From positions 434,001 to 498,000 of the forward strand of contig JBCAQO010000003.1 of assembly GCA_039111635.1 (NCBI GenBank): a stretch of 64,000 nucleotides of DNA. Reading direction: 5' to 3'. The notes below the pieces were generated by a model that ran no database searches, had not been told where the DNA came from, and saw only the letters and a list, made by a program, of their open reading frames with translations. The translations under genes and the position numbers were made by a program. This DNA is from Heterobasidion occidentale. Taxonomy: Eukaryota; Basidiomycota; Agaricomycetes; Russulales; Bondarzewiaceae. How positions within the stretch are numbered: the stretch's first letter is position 1; the number at the start of each line of letters is the position of its first letter. Shown one piece after another: positions 47,412-58,910 of the stretch.

Positions 47412-49662
47412 TCAACCATCCTCAGCACCGCTCCCACTACCGTTGCTAGTCCCGTTCCCGCCGTTCCCGGCGCCATTCGTCTTGCCCCCAGTGGCCCTCG
47501 CAGCGGCCGCGCTCGCGCCGGGGCGGTCCTTCGAGCTCAACAAGCTCTGGAAGAAGTTCTGCAGCACCTCGTGCTGCGTCTGCCCACCCGTCGGGCTCGG
47601 GCTGCCAGTCAGGTTCGGAGATGTAGGCGATCGCCCCGGCCCTACGGATGCCGTGAGCGATCCAGGACCCCGCTCGGCACGCGGCGTCGGCCGGCCGGAT
47701 GCCTTGCGTGCGGGCTCGGGCGCTTGCGCGCCGGCGCCGCCCTCCATCTCGCTGAGCGCGCGCTCGACGTTGGGCATGCTGAACGAGCTGCTGCCGAGTG
47801 GGCCGACGATGCCTGCGCCGGAGGACTCGGTCGGGTTGCGGAACATCCCGCGCGGGTCGCGGTCGGGCTTCTTGGAGTTCTCGTCGTAGTTCTTTGCGAG
47901 GAAGGCTTGTTCGGGGACCGGGTTGTTGAATGGAGGAAGCGGGGGTGGCTGGGGAATGCGAATGATGAAGAGGAAGAGGAAAATAAATAAAAAATGTGAT
48001 GCACACCTTGATGCCTTGGTCAGAGACAAGGATCGTGTACATCTTCCGCGCGCTTGGCTCATCGTAAGAATCGTCGTTGGTGGCGTCCAGGTCGCGCTCC
48101 CAAGCCTCGCCCCAGCCTTTGGCGTCGAATCCATCTCGAAGGACACCAATCTTTCCCCAGCTGTCCCGCCTGCGGGTACGACGATGCGGTCACGGTCCAG
48201 TGTGTTCGGCTTGTGTTGGAAGGGGAAAGGGTTGCGGGCGGGGGCGGTGGGCTCTGTAGGTGAGGGCATGCCTGGTGAGGGCGCTGGGGGTATAAAGAGA
48301 AGGTGGAGGGCATATTGGCGGAGGACCTGCAGGGTCGTCGGTTGCTGTGTCGAGTAAAAGAGCGAGGCTCCGTCTGACAAGGATAGATAGATTAGGTACG
48401 TTGTTAAGATAGACGCAGCACTCACATTTTAGACATATTGTTCGTAGGATCTGCATCACGCCGTCTGTCCTCTCTTCCCACTCTCCGCCCTTCCCCTTGA
48501 CCATGCCACCCATGCCAGAGCCCCTGCTACGAGATCATTATTGTCGTCTATTAGATCGGCCTTCGCACATGTCACGATAATTGGTATGCCGGCCGAATTA
48601 TGGGTGAAGGTTCCAGGTCCAAGCGGTAGCATTGTTTGTATTGTGGACGTTGCTGGAATGGGGTCGGAGCTTGGCTCTGTGTAGTGCTGGAGATGTGTTT
48701 GCACTTGGAAGAAACGTCAGCATAGGCTACGACGAAGATGGGCTTCAAGAAATGGGGCTGCGCTATCGATGATAGGATGCCCTGACTTTCGAAATGCTCG
48801 GGAAACTAAACAAGCACAAAAAGCAATAATTACAACGTCGACGGCGAGTTGAGATGATTTCCGAGAGCGAGGGCTAGTTGTCGGGCCATGAATCGTGAAC
48901 CGCGGGCATGTAAAACGATACAAAAGGAAGCACATCGGCAGCTATTTGCTTCGCAAGCCATCTATCCTAAACAGTTTGAGGAAATGAGAGATAACACTCA
49001 CAGCGTTCCCGGTTCTCCTCGCGAGCGATCTCGAGCTCTCGCGCGCTGTCGCCTTGGGCCCACTGCTCGACCCAGCTGAGCCAAGTGTGCAGCTCATCAA
49101 CAAAAGTCCACGGACGCGTCCAATCGAGGACGATCATGATGATGGTATGAGGTAGTGACACGCGCGGGGGCAAGAAGTGGGGTATCAAGGAGGTATATGC
49201 CGGCGCAGAGGACGGGACGGTGTAAATAGAGAGGCGGGCGATCGTATCTGTGGTTGCAACACACTCATGTGAGCATCAAACGTCGCGTGCGCCTGAGATG
49301 GGTTGCATGGGTTCAATGCGCGGCATATGATAGTGATGAGGCGCAGCGAGACGCGCCTCTACCGTCGTACTCGCAGGGCCAAGCAGTGCCGCACTCGGCG
49401 ACTCACCTTCGTCAGCGTCGTCCCGCACATCGGCCCAGTCATATCCGAGCGCGAAATCGGTCGCCGCGTCGTCCTTGCCCCCGTCCGCGGGCGGTTTCTG
49501 TAGGAGCGCGTTGGCTAGCGTCGACTTGCCCGAAGACGGTTGGCCGAGGAGTAGAATCTGTTTAGAAGGGATCGAACGCGTTGAGGACACAGAGTCGAGG
49601 ATAGAAGACCAGAGATCCTGTGGGGGTGCCTCGGGCGTTGAGGAGCGAGAGTCGTCGTCCAT
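47412..49662 (-). CDS. Cytoplasmic dynein light intermediate chain
   Basis: This is a subunit of cytoplasmic dynein 1 that links the motor to cargo adaptors. The ATG at 49662 starts MDDDSRSSTPEAP; the P-loop of the Ras-like fold is ILLLGQPSSGKSTLANALL. The second exon region has TIIMIVLDWTRPWTFVDELH and WLSWVEQWAQGDS, a DLIC signature. The next has GIPIIVTCAKADLIDD (guanine-specificity-like). Later exons have SLFYSTQQPTTLQVLRQYAL and DRIVVPAG with the WDSWGKI block. The C-terminal half is a disordered Pro/Ser/Gly-rich tail including TQHEVLQNFFQSLLSSKDRP, which resembles the adaptor-binding helix. About six introns. It is divergent from TIP41. Confidence 0.88.
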
Positions 49663-49866
49663 GGCGGATGCGTCGAGCGTCGGGAACGCTGTTCACCTTT
49701 CGTGAGGTCGTGACCGAGGCCTACTACGACGCTTGTAGTCGCCCCTTTCGGAGCTTGAAATGATACTGATCATGTCGCTTCGCCTCGACGATCTAATCAG
49801 CCAACGTTCACCACGGCGTCCACAAAGAACCTCGTCGGGCGCGTGCCCACTTACAGAGAAACCATA
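49663..49866. promoter_or_regulatory. Divergent promoter region, dynein LIC / TIP41
   Basis: Only 204 bp separate the two start codons on opposite strands, so a shared bidirectional promoter is likely. Confidence 0.5.
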
Positions 49867-51036
49867 ATGGCGTCTGCCGTCATGGTCCCCGTCCATAACC
49901 TTTTGGAGTCTCCGAACACGCGCGCCATCGAGATATTTGACTGGTCTATCACGGCCACCGCGAGCCCCATCTCCAATGCCGCCGAGTGCGACGCGCTACA
50001 AGCAGCCCTGGGCTTTTCGCTTCCAGAAATGACGTTCGGATCGAACAGGTTGGAGCTTGAGCACCGCCCGTCTGGATGGAAGTACGTTTTTGGGACGGAG
50101 CAGGCGTTGAAGGGCGTGAAGAATGGAGAGCTTGGAGAGGGCGATGGCGGCGTCAAAGTGGGCTACGCGGATGCGTGGTTGCAGAGCCGGTGAGTACGTG
50201 TGCGGCGATGATCTACTTTTTGGCGTTTTTTGCTTGATACGAATGCTGACTTCAGGACGGACCCAAATTCACAACTGCCGCTTCCTAAGACGGTGCCTAC
50301 AAAACCGTACGACTGGACGTACACCACGACGTATGCGGGTCACTCAGAGGGCGCATCGTCGAGCGAAGTTACTTGGAAGGAGGAGGATCCAGAGAACACG
50401 GTCCATGGAATACCCATTGCTGAACTGACCAGACCAGACCCGATTCTGTTCTACGCAGAGATTCCCCTCTTCGAGGACGAGTTGCACGATAACGGCGCAT
50501 CGCATCTTCTCGTCAGAATAGTAAGTACGTCTCTTTTCCTTGCTTCCTGCCAGCTGAACCCGAATGCGTTGCTTTCCAGCGCGTCATGCCGACTTGCATC
50601 TTCATCCTTTCCCGCTTCATCCTCCGTGTGGACAACGTTCTCTTTAGAACGCACGACACGAGGATCTATCACTCGTTTTCTTCTTCCCCTCCTCTGCTAG
50701 TGCGGGAATGCAGTGGCTGGGAAGCACCGTACGATCGGGTCAAACGGGTACGTGGGATGAGTTTCACCGCTGCCAGATCAGGAATGTTTCTAACCTGACT
50801 TGTGGGCCGCAAAGCTCCTCCCGCGGCGGGATGACTTGACACCTCTCACGGATCCCAACTTCGTAGGGAAAGTGCTCTCTGGGATGCCAAAAGAGACATC
50901 GCAGGAGCTTGGGGCCGGCACAAAATGGAGAGGTTTGGGGACGAAGTTGGAAGTCGCGACGTTGGTGGCAGCGAAGACCCAAAGTTCTGAAAGTGAGTCA
51001 ATGTCTGGATCTCGTGTCATGTTGACTCAAGATTGA
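49867..51036 (+). CDS. TIP41: TIP41-like protein (TOR/PP2A signalling)
   Basis: This is the fungal TIP41/TIPRL homologue, a regulator of PP2A-type phosphatases acting downstream of TOR. The ATG at 49867 gives MASAVMVPVHNLLESPNTRA; the frame upstream lacks an ATG. Conserved blocks are LPEMTFGSNRLELEHRPSGW, PYDWTYTTTYAG and DPILFYAEIPLFEDELHDNG. Next comes MPTCIFILSRFILRVDNVLF with RTHDTRIYH, and PYDRVKRLLPRRDDLTPLTD. The C-terminus is variable and ends at 51036. Four introns; the frame is intact. Confidence 0.93.
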
Positions 51037-51393
51037 CCGCTGGACCTTGACTCTCAGCTGTTAGTGTATGAGAAGTCCACTGGCTGCATGCGTTGAACTG
51101 CGTTTTTTTTTTGTCGACCTTGGCCTGTGCTACGGCCTGTGCTACTAGTGTAGATTTAGCGACGTGCACTGCGTTCGCTGTGCTATGATCACGTACTATC
51201 GGTCGCATGGTCGGGGCTGCTCAGCCACAACAGCCGCGCCACTGTCGTCCCACCAAACGCCAAACACGGCATAAATAGAAGCGCGTCTAGTTGCACCGTT
51301 TACTTACACAACCGCCGTACCCGCTCCCTTGCACACATTCCTCCTCCCCCGCCCTGTCCACAATCAAAAGTATACGTCATCTGCGATCTTACA

Positions 51394-53057
51394 ATGGGGA
51401 AATGGTCCGTTGCACGCACTCACTGCCTCCGCAAACCTAACCAGCGAACCCGACATGACTTGGGATCAATAGGACAGCGGATTACTTCGACGACGTCCTC
51501 GGGTCGAAAATGAAGACCTTGGTGTACGCATCGCATGCAGGGCTTGCCTCACTGTGATCAGCACGAATGACTGACTTGTCTTGCTTGGTACCGTTCTCGT
51601 CGCGCAGTCAAGGCGCCGTCAAGCGGTCAAAGCTGGAGAAGGCGGAGCCTACCATCAGCTATGAGACGTTCGTGGAGGACCTCGATCCAGGAGACTCGTT
51701 CACCACTTCTTTGATAGAAATCTTGGTGAAGGTGCGTGCATCTTACCAGTCCGATCGCGGTGGGCCGCTCATCCACTAGGCCCGTTCGTAGGAGCTCAGC
51801 GAGCGCCGGCAACGACACGCAATTGCGGACAAGCGTCTCATCTCGGATCGCACTTCGAAGAGCCTACACATGCTGGCCGCTCCTCAACGCATCTATCGAG
51901 ACCGAGGCGGTATGCGTGGTTTGATGAGCCGCCGTTCGCTGAATTTAGCGGAATATCTAGCTGTACCGCCGGAAGAGATGGACGTGGATGACGATAACGA
52001 TAGCCTGGACAGTGTCTTGGAACTGCCGGGAGCCGTGGAGGGTGCGAGAATGAATGCGGAGCTCTATGATGCATATTCAGTGGTGCCACCACACGGTGCG
52101 CTAATAGTTTCGTTCTTCTTTGCGTGACCTCTGATCGGTCTTGGTTGTTCAGATGCTCTTTCTTCCACGTCTAGAGCGCCCAGAGTGCAGCAGCACGCCA
52201 TGGTCAGATTAACGGAGGACGAGATGCTGCGCGAAATGCACGCGCGATACCCGCAAACAGCACCCACGGGCCCTGCATACTCAGGCCCCACACCATCATC
52301 TGGACCAGCGTACCCCCCACGCCAGCCTACCACCCGCCGCCCACCCGTGCGCTCTCGGACGGTGGATTTCAACGACTTCACGTCTCGCCGCCGCTCCAGC
52401 ACTCGGGAGAACACCGCAGGCGCCGACGAGACCCCCAGCTCGCGACTCGCAGACGGCAGCGCGCAGACCTCCGCAGAACGGAGGGGCTCGCTTTCGTCGC
52501 TTTCGAACCCATCTGCATCTGTTGGGAACGTGCCCCGGCGCTTCTTCCAGCCCTTTCGGCGACCGGAGATGAGCATACCGTGGACGATGTCGCCCGAGCC
52601 GGCAGAGCACCCCCATCCTGCCGCGAGCCAGATGTCGAACACCGAGCGCGAGCGCACATACCTCTCGTGGCTCTCGCACACGCCCGCGCCCCAGCCCCAG
52701 CCCGCCGCGCCGCGCGTGTCCCCGCCATCTGCTGCTGAACATCGTGGCTCCGAGTCGGACCGCGCGAGCCCGGCGCCTGAAACTGGTCCACGGCCCGCAA
52801 CGCACCGGCTTCGCAGAGGGGGCGTGCGCCCGCCCGAAAGCCTGCTGCTGAGGCATGTACCCATGGAGTCTGGAGAACTATATTCGCATTCAAGATATAC
52901 AGTACCGCGACCAATTCATGTGTATCCAATGGCCGACGATGCTGCGAGCGGTGTGGAAGACCAGATTGAGTCCGAGCAGGACGCGGTGCAAGGGTACGAG
53001 AATGCGGGAGACTACGGAGAGGACACTTCGCGATATTCTGTAAGTGCTTCTTTCTAA
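51394..53057 (+). CDS. Unknown, largely disordered protein
   Basis: I do not recognise a family. The ATG at 51394 starts MGKWTADYFDDVLGSKMKTL through two short exons; splicing at GT|GTACGC gives the in-frame VQGAVKRSKLEKAEPTISYE. Next are the helical stretches TSLIEILVKELSERRQRHAI and RGLMSRRSLNLAEYLAVPPE. The last large exon is Pro/Ser/Arg-rich and probably disordered. A strong donor just before the stop (TCT|GTAAGT) could extend the gene only trivially to 53111. A following hydrophobic frame (53112-53297) is separated by an in-frame stop and is not joined here. The position between TIP41 and a splicing factor gives no functional hint. Confidence 0.6.
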
Positions 53058-53399
53058 CTGTGGGGTTGTTGCTGGATGCTGATTCCCGACGGGTCGAACC
53101 ATCAGACTTGATTGCGCTTGGTTTCTGTCGGCCGTTCTGTTCGCACCTTGGACTTTCTTCTTCTCGCAATTGTGGCGCTGCTCACGATCAACGCGCACTT
53201 CCCAGTGCTTGGAATAGACCTCGCTTTGCCTGCGCAGAATGAATTGTCTTTCGTTTTTTGTCATGATACCTTTCGTGTGTATGTAGGCTATTTTTAGCTG
53301 TAGACAAACATGTTAACACTTTCTCACGCTCCCTTGAAACCTCTTCAAACAAACATACTGTTTTCGATTCACTTCCCCTTCCCCACTTTCCAATAATTC

Positions 53400-54689
53400 A
53401 TGATCAGAAAACGCGCAAGACCGCAGCACTGCGTTCGTGAACTTTCTCGCGAAGTCGAGCCGCTGCCAGCGGAAGCTGAAGCCGGCGGCGATGTCGAACG
53501 CAGTGAGAACGAGGACAACCTCCCGTATGTTCCGCAGACGCATTGCACCCCCTTTCCTCCTCGAGAAGGCTGACGCGCGTCTGAAACGAGTGATACAGTG
53601 TAGCAGAACTCCTTGAGCTCCGGAAGTTTCGGAAGCTCAGGCAGGGCATCGACGTCGCGAAGCTGAACAAGGGGGACGTGAAGAAGCGGAAGAAGAAGAG
53701 GGCGAGAGAGGGCGAAGGCAAGGATGGCGAGGGCGAGGGCGAGGGCGAGGGCGACGATGAGGAGGGCGAGAAGGTGGAGTCCGGTCTGCGACAAGGCGTG
53801 AAGAACGAGGGCGACGAGGACATGTGAGTCGCCATTGTGTCACGTCCAGGTGGTGTGCGGGCGCTCAATGCGGGATCAGGGATGAAGAGGACAAGGAAGC
53901 CAAAGCTCGCCGTGTCGTGCGAGCGAACAACTTCACGCAGCAAACCAATGCGCTGGACGTCGACAAGCACATGTGCGCTGGTCGCCTTATCTTCTGTGCT
54001 TGGCTATTTGGCTGATGCGAGACGGTGCAGGATGGCATATATTGAGGAGAACATGAAGATGCGGCGCGGGCCGCAGAATGTGGAGGCTGAGACGGGGCCT
54101 ACGGATCCTTCGGACGACCTGTACCGCCTCCCGGACCGTTACAAGGTCGAGAAGAAGGCAGCCGAGGAAGGGAACGTGACGAACAGTCTTGCGATGTTGA
54201 CAGCGATCCCTGAAGTCGACCTTGGCATGGAGTGCGTCGTCTTTCACTGCCTTTCCCTTTTTATGAACATATTCAACTGACCGGCGGTCTGCAGTGCGCG
54301 ACTGAAGAACATCGAAGAGACGGAGAAGGCGAAGCTGATGCTGACCCAGGAGCGCAAAGGCCGCAAAAAGGCGGGCAAGAGCGATGAGGAGCACCTTTCT
54401 GCTGCACGATGTCGGTCTTTTTCTTCAAGTCTTGGTGAACTGAAGCTCAATGGGCGCACATAGTCTACCGGCCCAATATGCGCATGAAGTCTGACGCGGA
54501 CATAATCCGAGATGCGAAGTTAGAGGCGATGGGGCTGCCACCGGAGGAAGATCACCAGAGGCCTCACCACCAGCGGTCGCAGATGGCCACTGACGAGATG
54601 GTGAGCGGCTTGCTTTCAAGATCTGGCTGCTGTTTTAACTGTACATTGCGCAGGTTATGGAGCGCTTTAAGAAGCGTATGCGGAAGTAG
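53400..54689 (+). CDS. TLS1/C9orf78 (Hep_59) family splicing-associated protein
   Basis: This is a nuclear protein of the Hep59 family. Fission yeast Tls1 affects splicing of telomere and silencing factors, and human C9orf78 binds the U5 snRNP. The ATG at 53400 begins MIRKRARPQHCVRELSREVE; the second exon has VAELLELRKFRKLRQGIDVA, then a KKRKKKRAREGEG charged stretch. The hallmark C-terminal half contains NNFTQQTNALDVDKHM, MAYIEENMKMRRG, LYRLPDRYKVEKKAAEEGNV and IPEVDLGMDARLKNIEETEK. The end is MERFKKRMRK. About six introns, in frame throughout. Confidence 0.87.
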
Positions 54690-54961
54690 GCCACACAAGG
54701 GCCGGCGTTCGACACTATTTGATCTTTGTACGTTCCTGGGATATTGTATTGTGCTTTACGTTTTCGCTGCTTCGCCGACTTAGTGCATGGGCTTCACGTC
54801 TCACTCAAGACTGACAGACTGATTAAATTATCCTGAGGTAGGTGATAGACACAGATGATATGTCGGTTGCATACTATACCTGGCTTCATGTCTGACGGAT
54901 GACTCAGGCGAAGAAATTCAACGCCATCGACGATATGTCCTTGACCTCCTTGTTTTGTTCC

Positions 54962-56074
54962 TCAGACTGATCATCTGCCGCAGCACGCTACAAAGCAGGG
55001 CTATTGTTTCTTGAGTCAGCGGTGACAAAACTTGATGTTGTCTCTCTTCCCATTGAAGACGAAGCTCTCCGTCGCCTCCGAAGTGCCCGTACTCCACCTC
55101 GGACATCTGGCCACTCGACTCGTGGCATCAGACTCTCTAACTGGGTTATGTATCTCAGCCTCGGTGACTATTTGACTAGCGTCCTGTTCATTTTTGGGCA
55201 TATCATGCTCGCCATAGACATACTGATGTGACTATTCCTGATCATTTTGACAGTAGCAAACTGTCGCAGGTGATGACTTGTGCGTTAGATCGCAACAACA
55301 CTCAAATACAAATGGTATATCGCGTTTTTCGACTAGCAAGTCGTGGTTTCCTTGTAGTACAAGGCGAAGGCATGTGGTCAAGCCACTGGGATGGGAGGAT
55401 CCCTCCTCACGACGTATCCAACGGTGCGATACCAATGTGTCCAGAACCGGTACATCCGAAGGATCGTGTACTCTTTCCTGCCCACGATACGAGAGCGCAA
55501 CTGTTTCGTGCTGAAGGATGATCGGATCTGGGCAAAACGAGAGACTACTTCGCCGATGGTCGGACGCTTGGCCGGGTCCTCCTTGACCATGTCGGTCACA
55601 AGCAGCTCGATAGATTCGAAGCTGTACTTTTTCTGTGGGGATTAAGCGCACGTTAATCTAGGTGAGCTCATATGCATAATTGATTATGACGGAGGCGAAC
55701 CTCTATAAACCTTTCTCGGATGAGGCTGCCCAGATAATAGATATCAGTAGCGAACGGGTCGCACGGTGTGTCATAGTTGGACTCTGCGTGTTCTGGCGCT
55801 GATTTGTCGCCGCCTTTTATGGGCAACTCTAAAGCAGGGCCATCTTCAGGATTGTATCGGTGCGAAAGGCCATAGTCGATCAAGTAGTATCTAGGTGGAC
55901 GCCGCGTGTGCGTGTAATGCTTGGCATTGCCCTTCCAGTTTCTGTTCCGCTTCATGTCTACGGGATGGAAAGAATTGGGATACATGGCCGACGCGTTCAT
56001 CATGATGTTATTGAGGGTGCAATCACTGCGCGTTGTCAGTCAGCTATTGAACAGGCGAGGGCAAGGTAAACCAT
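54962..56074. repeat. Segment duplicated at the right end of the window (copy 1)
   Basis: This 1.1-kb segment recurs at 62902-64000 immediately after the second assembly gap, with near identity apart from mostly single-base gaps in the second copy. See the pseudogene entry for copy 2. Confidence 0.95.
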
Positions 56075-56223
56075 ACCGATGGGCGACATGGTGCTCGTGT
56101 ATGAATTGCAATCTTTAAACGACGATATCATCGCTGGATAGACGTGAGTCTCGAAAACAAGTGTACCTCGAATATCTGGTGGAAGAACCCCACAGCCTCA
56201 CCGTATAAGCATGTGACATGGGC
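55378..56223 (-). CDS. C-lobe of a basidiomycete protein-kinase-like gene, N-lobe not found
   Basis: This is the C-terminal lobe of a eukaryotic-type kinase domain of a family common in basidiomycetes. Exons on the minus strand give YGEAVGFFHQIFE, then LQFIHEHHVAHR spliced to DCTLNNIMM (HRD-like catalytic loop; the usual LxxxN is kept as DCTLNN). RYYLIDYGLSHRYNPED follows, with DYG in place of DFG. Next are GGDKSAPEHAESNYDTPCDP, YYLGSLIRERFIE and TDMVKEDPAKRPTIGEVVSR, with a stop at 55378. No ATP-binding N-lobe precedes it; the sequence upstream is instead a second degenerate kinase C-lobe. It is probably a gene fragment or a gene with undetected 5' exons. Confidence 0.6.
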
Positions 56224-56379
56224 TACAGAGACAGAGACAGTCCAGTCCGAAAGCCAAGACGATATTGAATGACAGCCGGTCTCCTCTACGAAACCATTTC
56301 GCTCGTAGAGGGTTGGATGTTTCTAAATGGGGACATAAGAAGAGGTCTGAAACGACGACAATAACAGGAAATTCGGGAC

Positions 56380-56680
56380 AGGAGGGAGCCGCCTCACAAT
56401 ATAGTATACGGCTGTGAGGTGCCAGTACCTCGTCGAGCTTCGGCCGCTTGGACGGGTCATTCTTGACCATGTCACTTACAGGCCTCTCGATGAATTGAAA
56501 CCATATATATGAACCTGTAAGAACCTTTGGCCGGTAAGGTTCTTCAGACTTTACTAGCGACCAGATCGCACGGCGTGTCAGCGTTGGCATCTGTACGGCC
56601 TGGCAGTACTTTGTCCTGACTGCCCACCTTCAGGATCATCAAGTCGAGACATGCCAAAATCGAGTTTATGAGTTTCACAG
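56380..56680 (-). pseudogene. Degenerate kinase C-lobe fragment
   Basis: The minus strand encodes ERPVSDMVKNDPSKRPKLDE, clearly related to the TDMVKEDPAKRPTIGE block of the adjacent fragment. Upstream are pieces resembling the activation segment and the DTPCDL block, but in different frames. This looks like an older, broken tandem copy. Confidence 0.6.
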
Positions 56681-56803
56681 GCAAACATGTTTGTGATCTG
56701 TTCAAGCACACCAGAGCTGTACGAATTTCACAAGCGAGATAAGTCTACAAGCTGGTATAAATACATACAAGCACAGTATTTTTGGTGGAACGAACACAGT
56801 CAT

Positions 56804-58105
56804 TCACGACTGTGAGGCAGTAACGAGAGCAAGCCGCGAGGAGACCTCCGCTTGAGCACGCACGAGGTTCGCAAGGTAGGACATCATGAGGGTATCCTGA
56901 AACGTAGAAACAATATATAAGCAGATGAAAAATAGTTCGTGAAGAGGGCACCGACCTGCAAGCTGTTCGCAAAGCCGCCCTTTTCGAGCTCCTCTGTCCC
57001 CGTACCGAAGGTATCCATAAGGTAGCGCCCGACGGCGGCATCTCCCTTCCTCTCACCAGCAAGCACGGCGCGGACGTAGGAAAGGACGCGATCGAGCATG
57101 GCGACAACGGTTTGAAGGGATGATTCAAGTTTTGAAAGATCAGATATAGGGAGGGTGGAGGCGGGGGAGGAGAGGAGATCCACTGTCATTGTAAAGGTCA
57201 TGAACCGATAAGCTTAGCGACAACAGGAGGGATTGACGTACAACCGCTGCGCTCGGCATCGTTAAAGCGAAGATCGACAGGGATGGGTACGAACACGGCG
57301 TTTTCGGGTTTCGGGTAGACGCCAACGGGCGAGCTGAAAGGAAGAACGCAGTGTCATGTTTTCGATGGTCTCCGTCTAGGGTGCTCAGACTGACCTGGTG
57401 TAAGCTTTTACGCCAGCCTCCTCTCCCTCGACGGTACCCGTGCTGAGTGCGACGTGAATGGCAAGATGTGGTGCTGTTTCTTGAGAGTAGAAATTTTGAA
57501 TCAAGGCAGAGTACGTGTTCAGGTTCGATCCTGTCGAGTACCTGTTCCATCATCGACGATGGTCAAACCTCCACACTCTCCCTCCAGGAACAGAGCACGC
57601 ACCATCCGACGATGACATCCTTCGGGCTAACGCGTTGTGAAAGCTCGTACATGGCGCGGTGGTACTCCATATCTACCGCAACCTGCTCGCTAGTCTCGCT
57701 GTGCAGGACGGCAAATGCAGAGCGAACTTCGACTTCGCCATTCTCAGACCGCGTCCCGAGGAGAGTTCCGATGACACGTTCTTGAGTATCAGTGCGGCGA
57801 AGATAGTGGTCGAGGATGGAAAAAAGGGCGACAGGGTGGATAGATACAGATGATGGGGTGCGCCTGTCAGGTTACAAAATCTTCCATGAGCAAAAGATAT
57901 AGACGCAATATACGATGAGATTGGGAGGGTCTGAGCCAAATTGATATTCGGGAAGAGAAGTCGTTGTGAGGCCAGTATGGCTCAGAAACCAGGGAGTCGC
58001 AGGTGGTAGATAAATGAAGGTAATAAGCAAAACATACGCAGTGGAAGTGGAGGTGGACGGGGCAGCCTGTAGGTGCAAAGCAGATGACGATGGACCGAGC
58101 GACAT
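56804..58105 (-). CDS. Eukaryotic translation initiation factor 3 subunit F
   Basis: This is the MPN-domain subunit f of eIF3, acting in cytoplasmic translation initiation. The ATG at 58105 starts [13 protein letters not shown]. The MPN core contains [40 protein letters not shown] and [20 protein letters not shown] followed by KDVIVGW. Exons downstream have [20 protein letters not shown] and LRFNDAERS. The C-terminal helical part has [40 protein letters not shown] and [20 protein letters not shown], ending TASQS at 56804. As is typical for eIF3f, the JAMM metal motif is not preserved. Five to six exons. It is divergent from NDUFB9. Confidence 0.93.
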
Positions 58106-58294
58106 GTTTTTCTTTGATACTGTCTTGAGATCTGAACTATCGTCGGAAAACACCTTCAGCGAACGGGTTTCAGCTTGGCTGCTTGGCCGGACTTGAAGGG
58201 ACTGGCGGAGAGGACGAAAATCCAAAAACGGATTATGTAATCAAGTTACGTTCAAGTTGCGGTCAGCGTCGGACGACGTGCTCACCATCCAACC
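58106..58294. promoter_or_regulatory. Divergent promoter region, eIF3f / NDUFB9
   Basis: 189 bp separate start codons on opposite strands, so a bidirectional promoter is likely. Confidence 0.5.
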
Positions 58295-58910
58295 ATGTCA
58301 ACCTCACCCTTTACCTCGGCCCACAGGCTCTACGTCAAGTCGCTTTACAAGCGGATGCTGAAGAATGAAATGGATTGGGTGGTGCGGTATGACTTGTTTA
58401 GGGCGCGTGCTTTGAACATCAGAGCCGAGTTCGAGAAGAACCGGTGAGATCACTTCACTCTTCACGTACCATTCAGAGGGCGAAGCGTGTCCTGTCTTAC
58501 CGGAGAAGGAGGCGATGATATATAGAGCTAATGATACCTCTCTGCAGGAATGTCCACGATCCCCGTGCGCTTGCGAGCATCTTAGAGAAGGCTGAGGCTG
58601 AGCTTGCAGAGAAGAGGCATCCCGACCCATACATCCGTAAGCTATCCCGTTCGCTGTCCACACTGCTGGCTAAACTCAAATGTTGTCTAATTAAGCTTCC
58701 TTGTTCCCTGGTGGGACCAAGTGGTGCGTGCTGCAGTTTACATACGTCATTCACCTTCACATGTTCACTGCCTCGCTCCCGCAGGGAACGCAACGCACCC
58801 GTTGGTATCTACTCGAGCCATCTTCCCTGTGTGCCTATTGATGACTATGCTTCTTGCAGCCCCCGCTGGGACCCATCTTCGACCACGAAGCGCACGATGC
58901 TCACCACTGA
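58295..58910 (+). CDS. NDUFB9: NADH:ubiquinone oxidoreductase subunit B9 (complex I LYR protein)
   Basis: This is an accessory LYR-motif subunit of mitochondrial respiratory complex I. Five exons (58295-58443, 58548-58636, 58696-58723, 58785-58800, 58860-58910) sum to 333 nt and give 110 residues in frame. Exon 1 has FTSAHRLYVKSLYKRMLKNE followed by RYDLFRARALNIRAEFEKNR. Then come DPRALASILEKAEAELAEKR and HPDPYIPSLFPGGTKWERNA, and the C-terminus is PIFDHEAHDAHH. Two very short exons (28 and 16 nt) are needed, and the fourth intron uses the donor GTTGGT, chosen because only this keeps the expected C-terminal frame. Confidence 0.92.

Noticed and set aside
52064..53169. Minus-strand frames of 266, 186 and 263 codons
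   Set aside because: They are shadows of the Pro/Ser/Arg-rich last exon of the plus-strand gene at 51394-53057.
53112..53297. Hydrophobic frame (FLLLAIVALLTIN...) as a membrane tail of the gene at 51394
   Set aside because: The only good acceptor upstream (at 53105) places an in-frame TGA two codons later, and the hydrophobic frame cannot be joined in phase.
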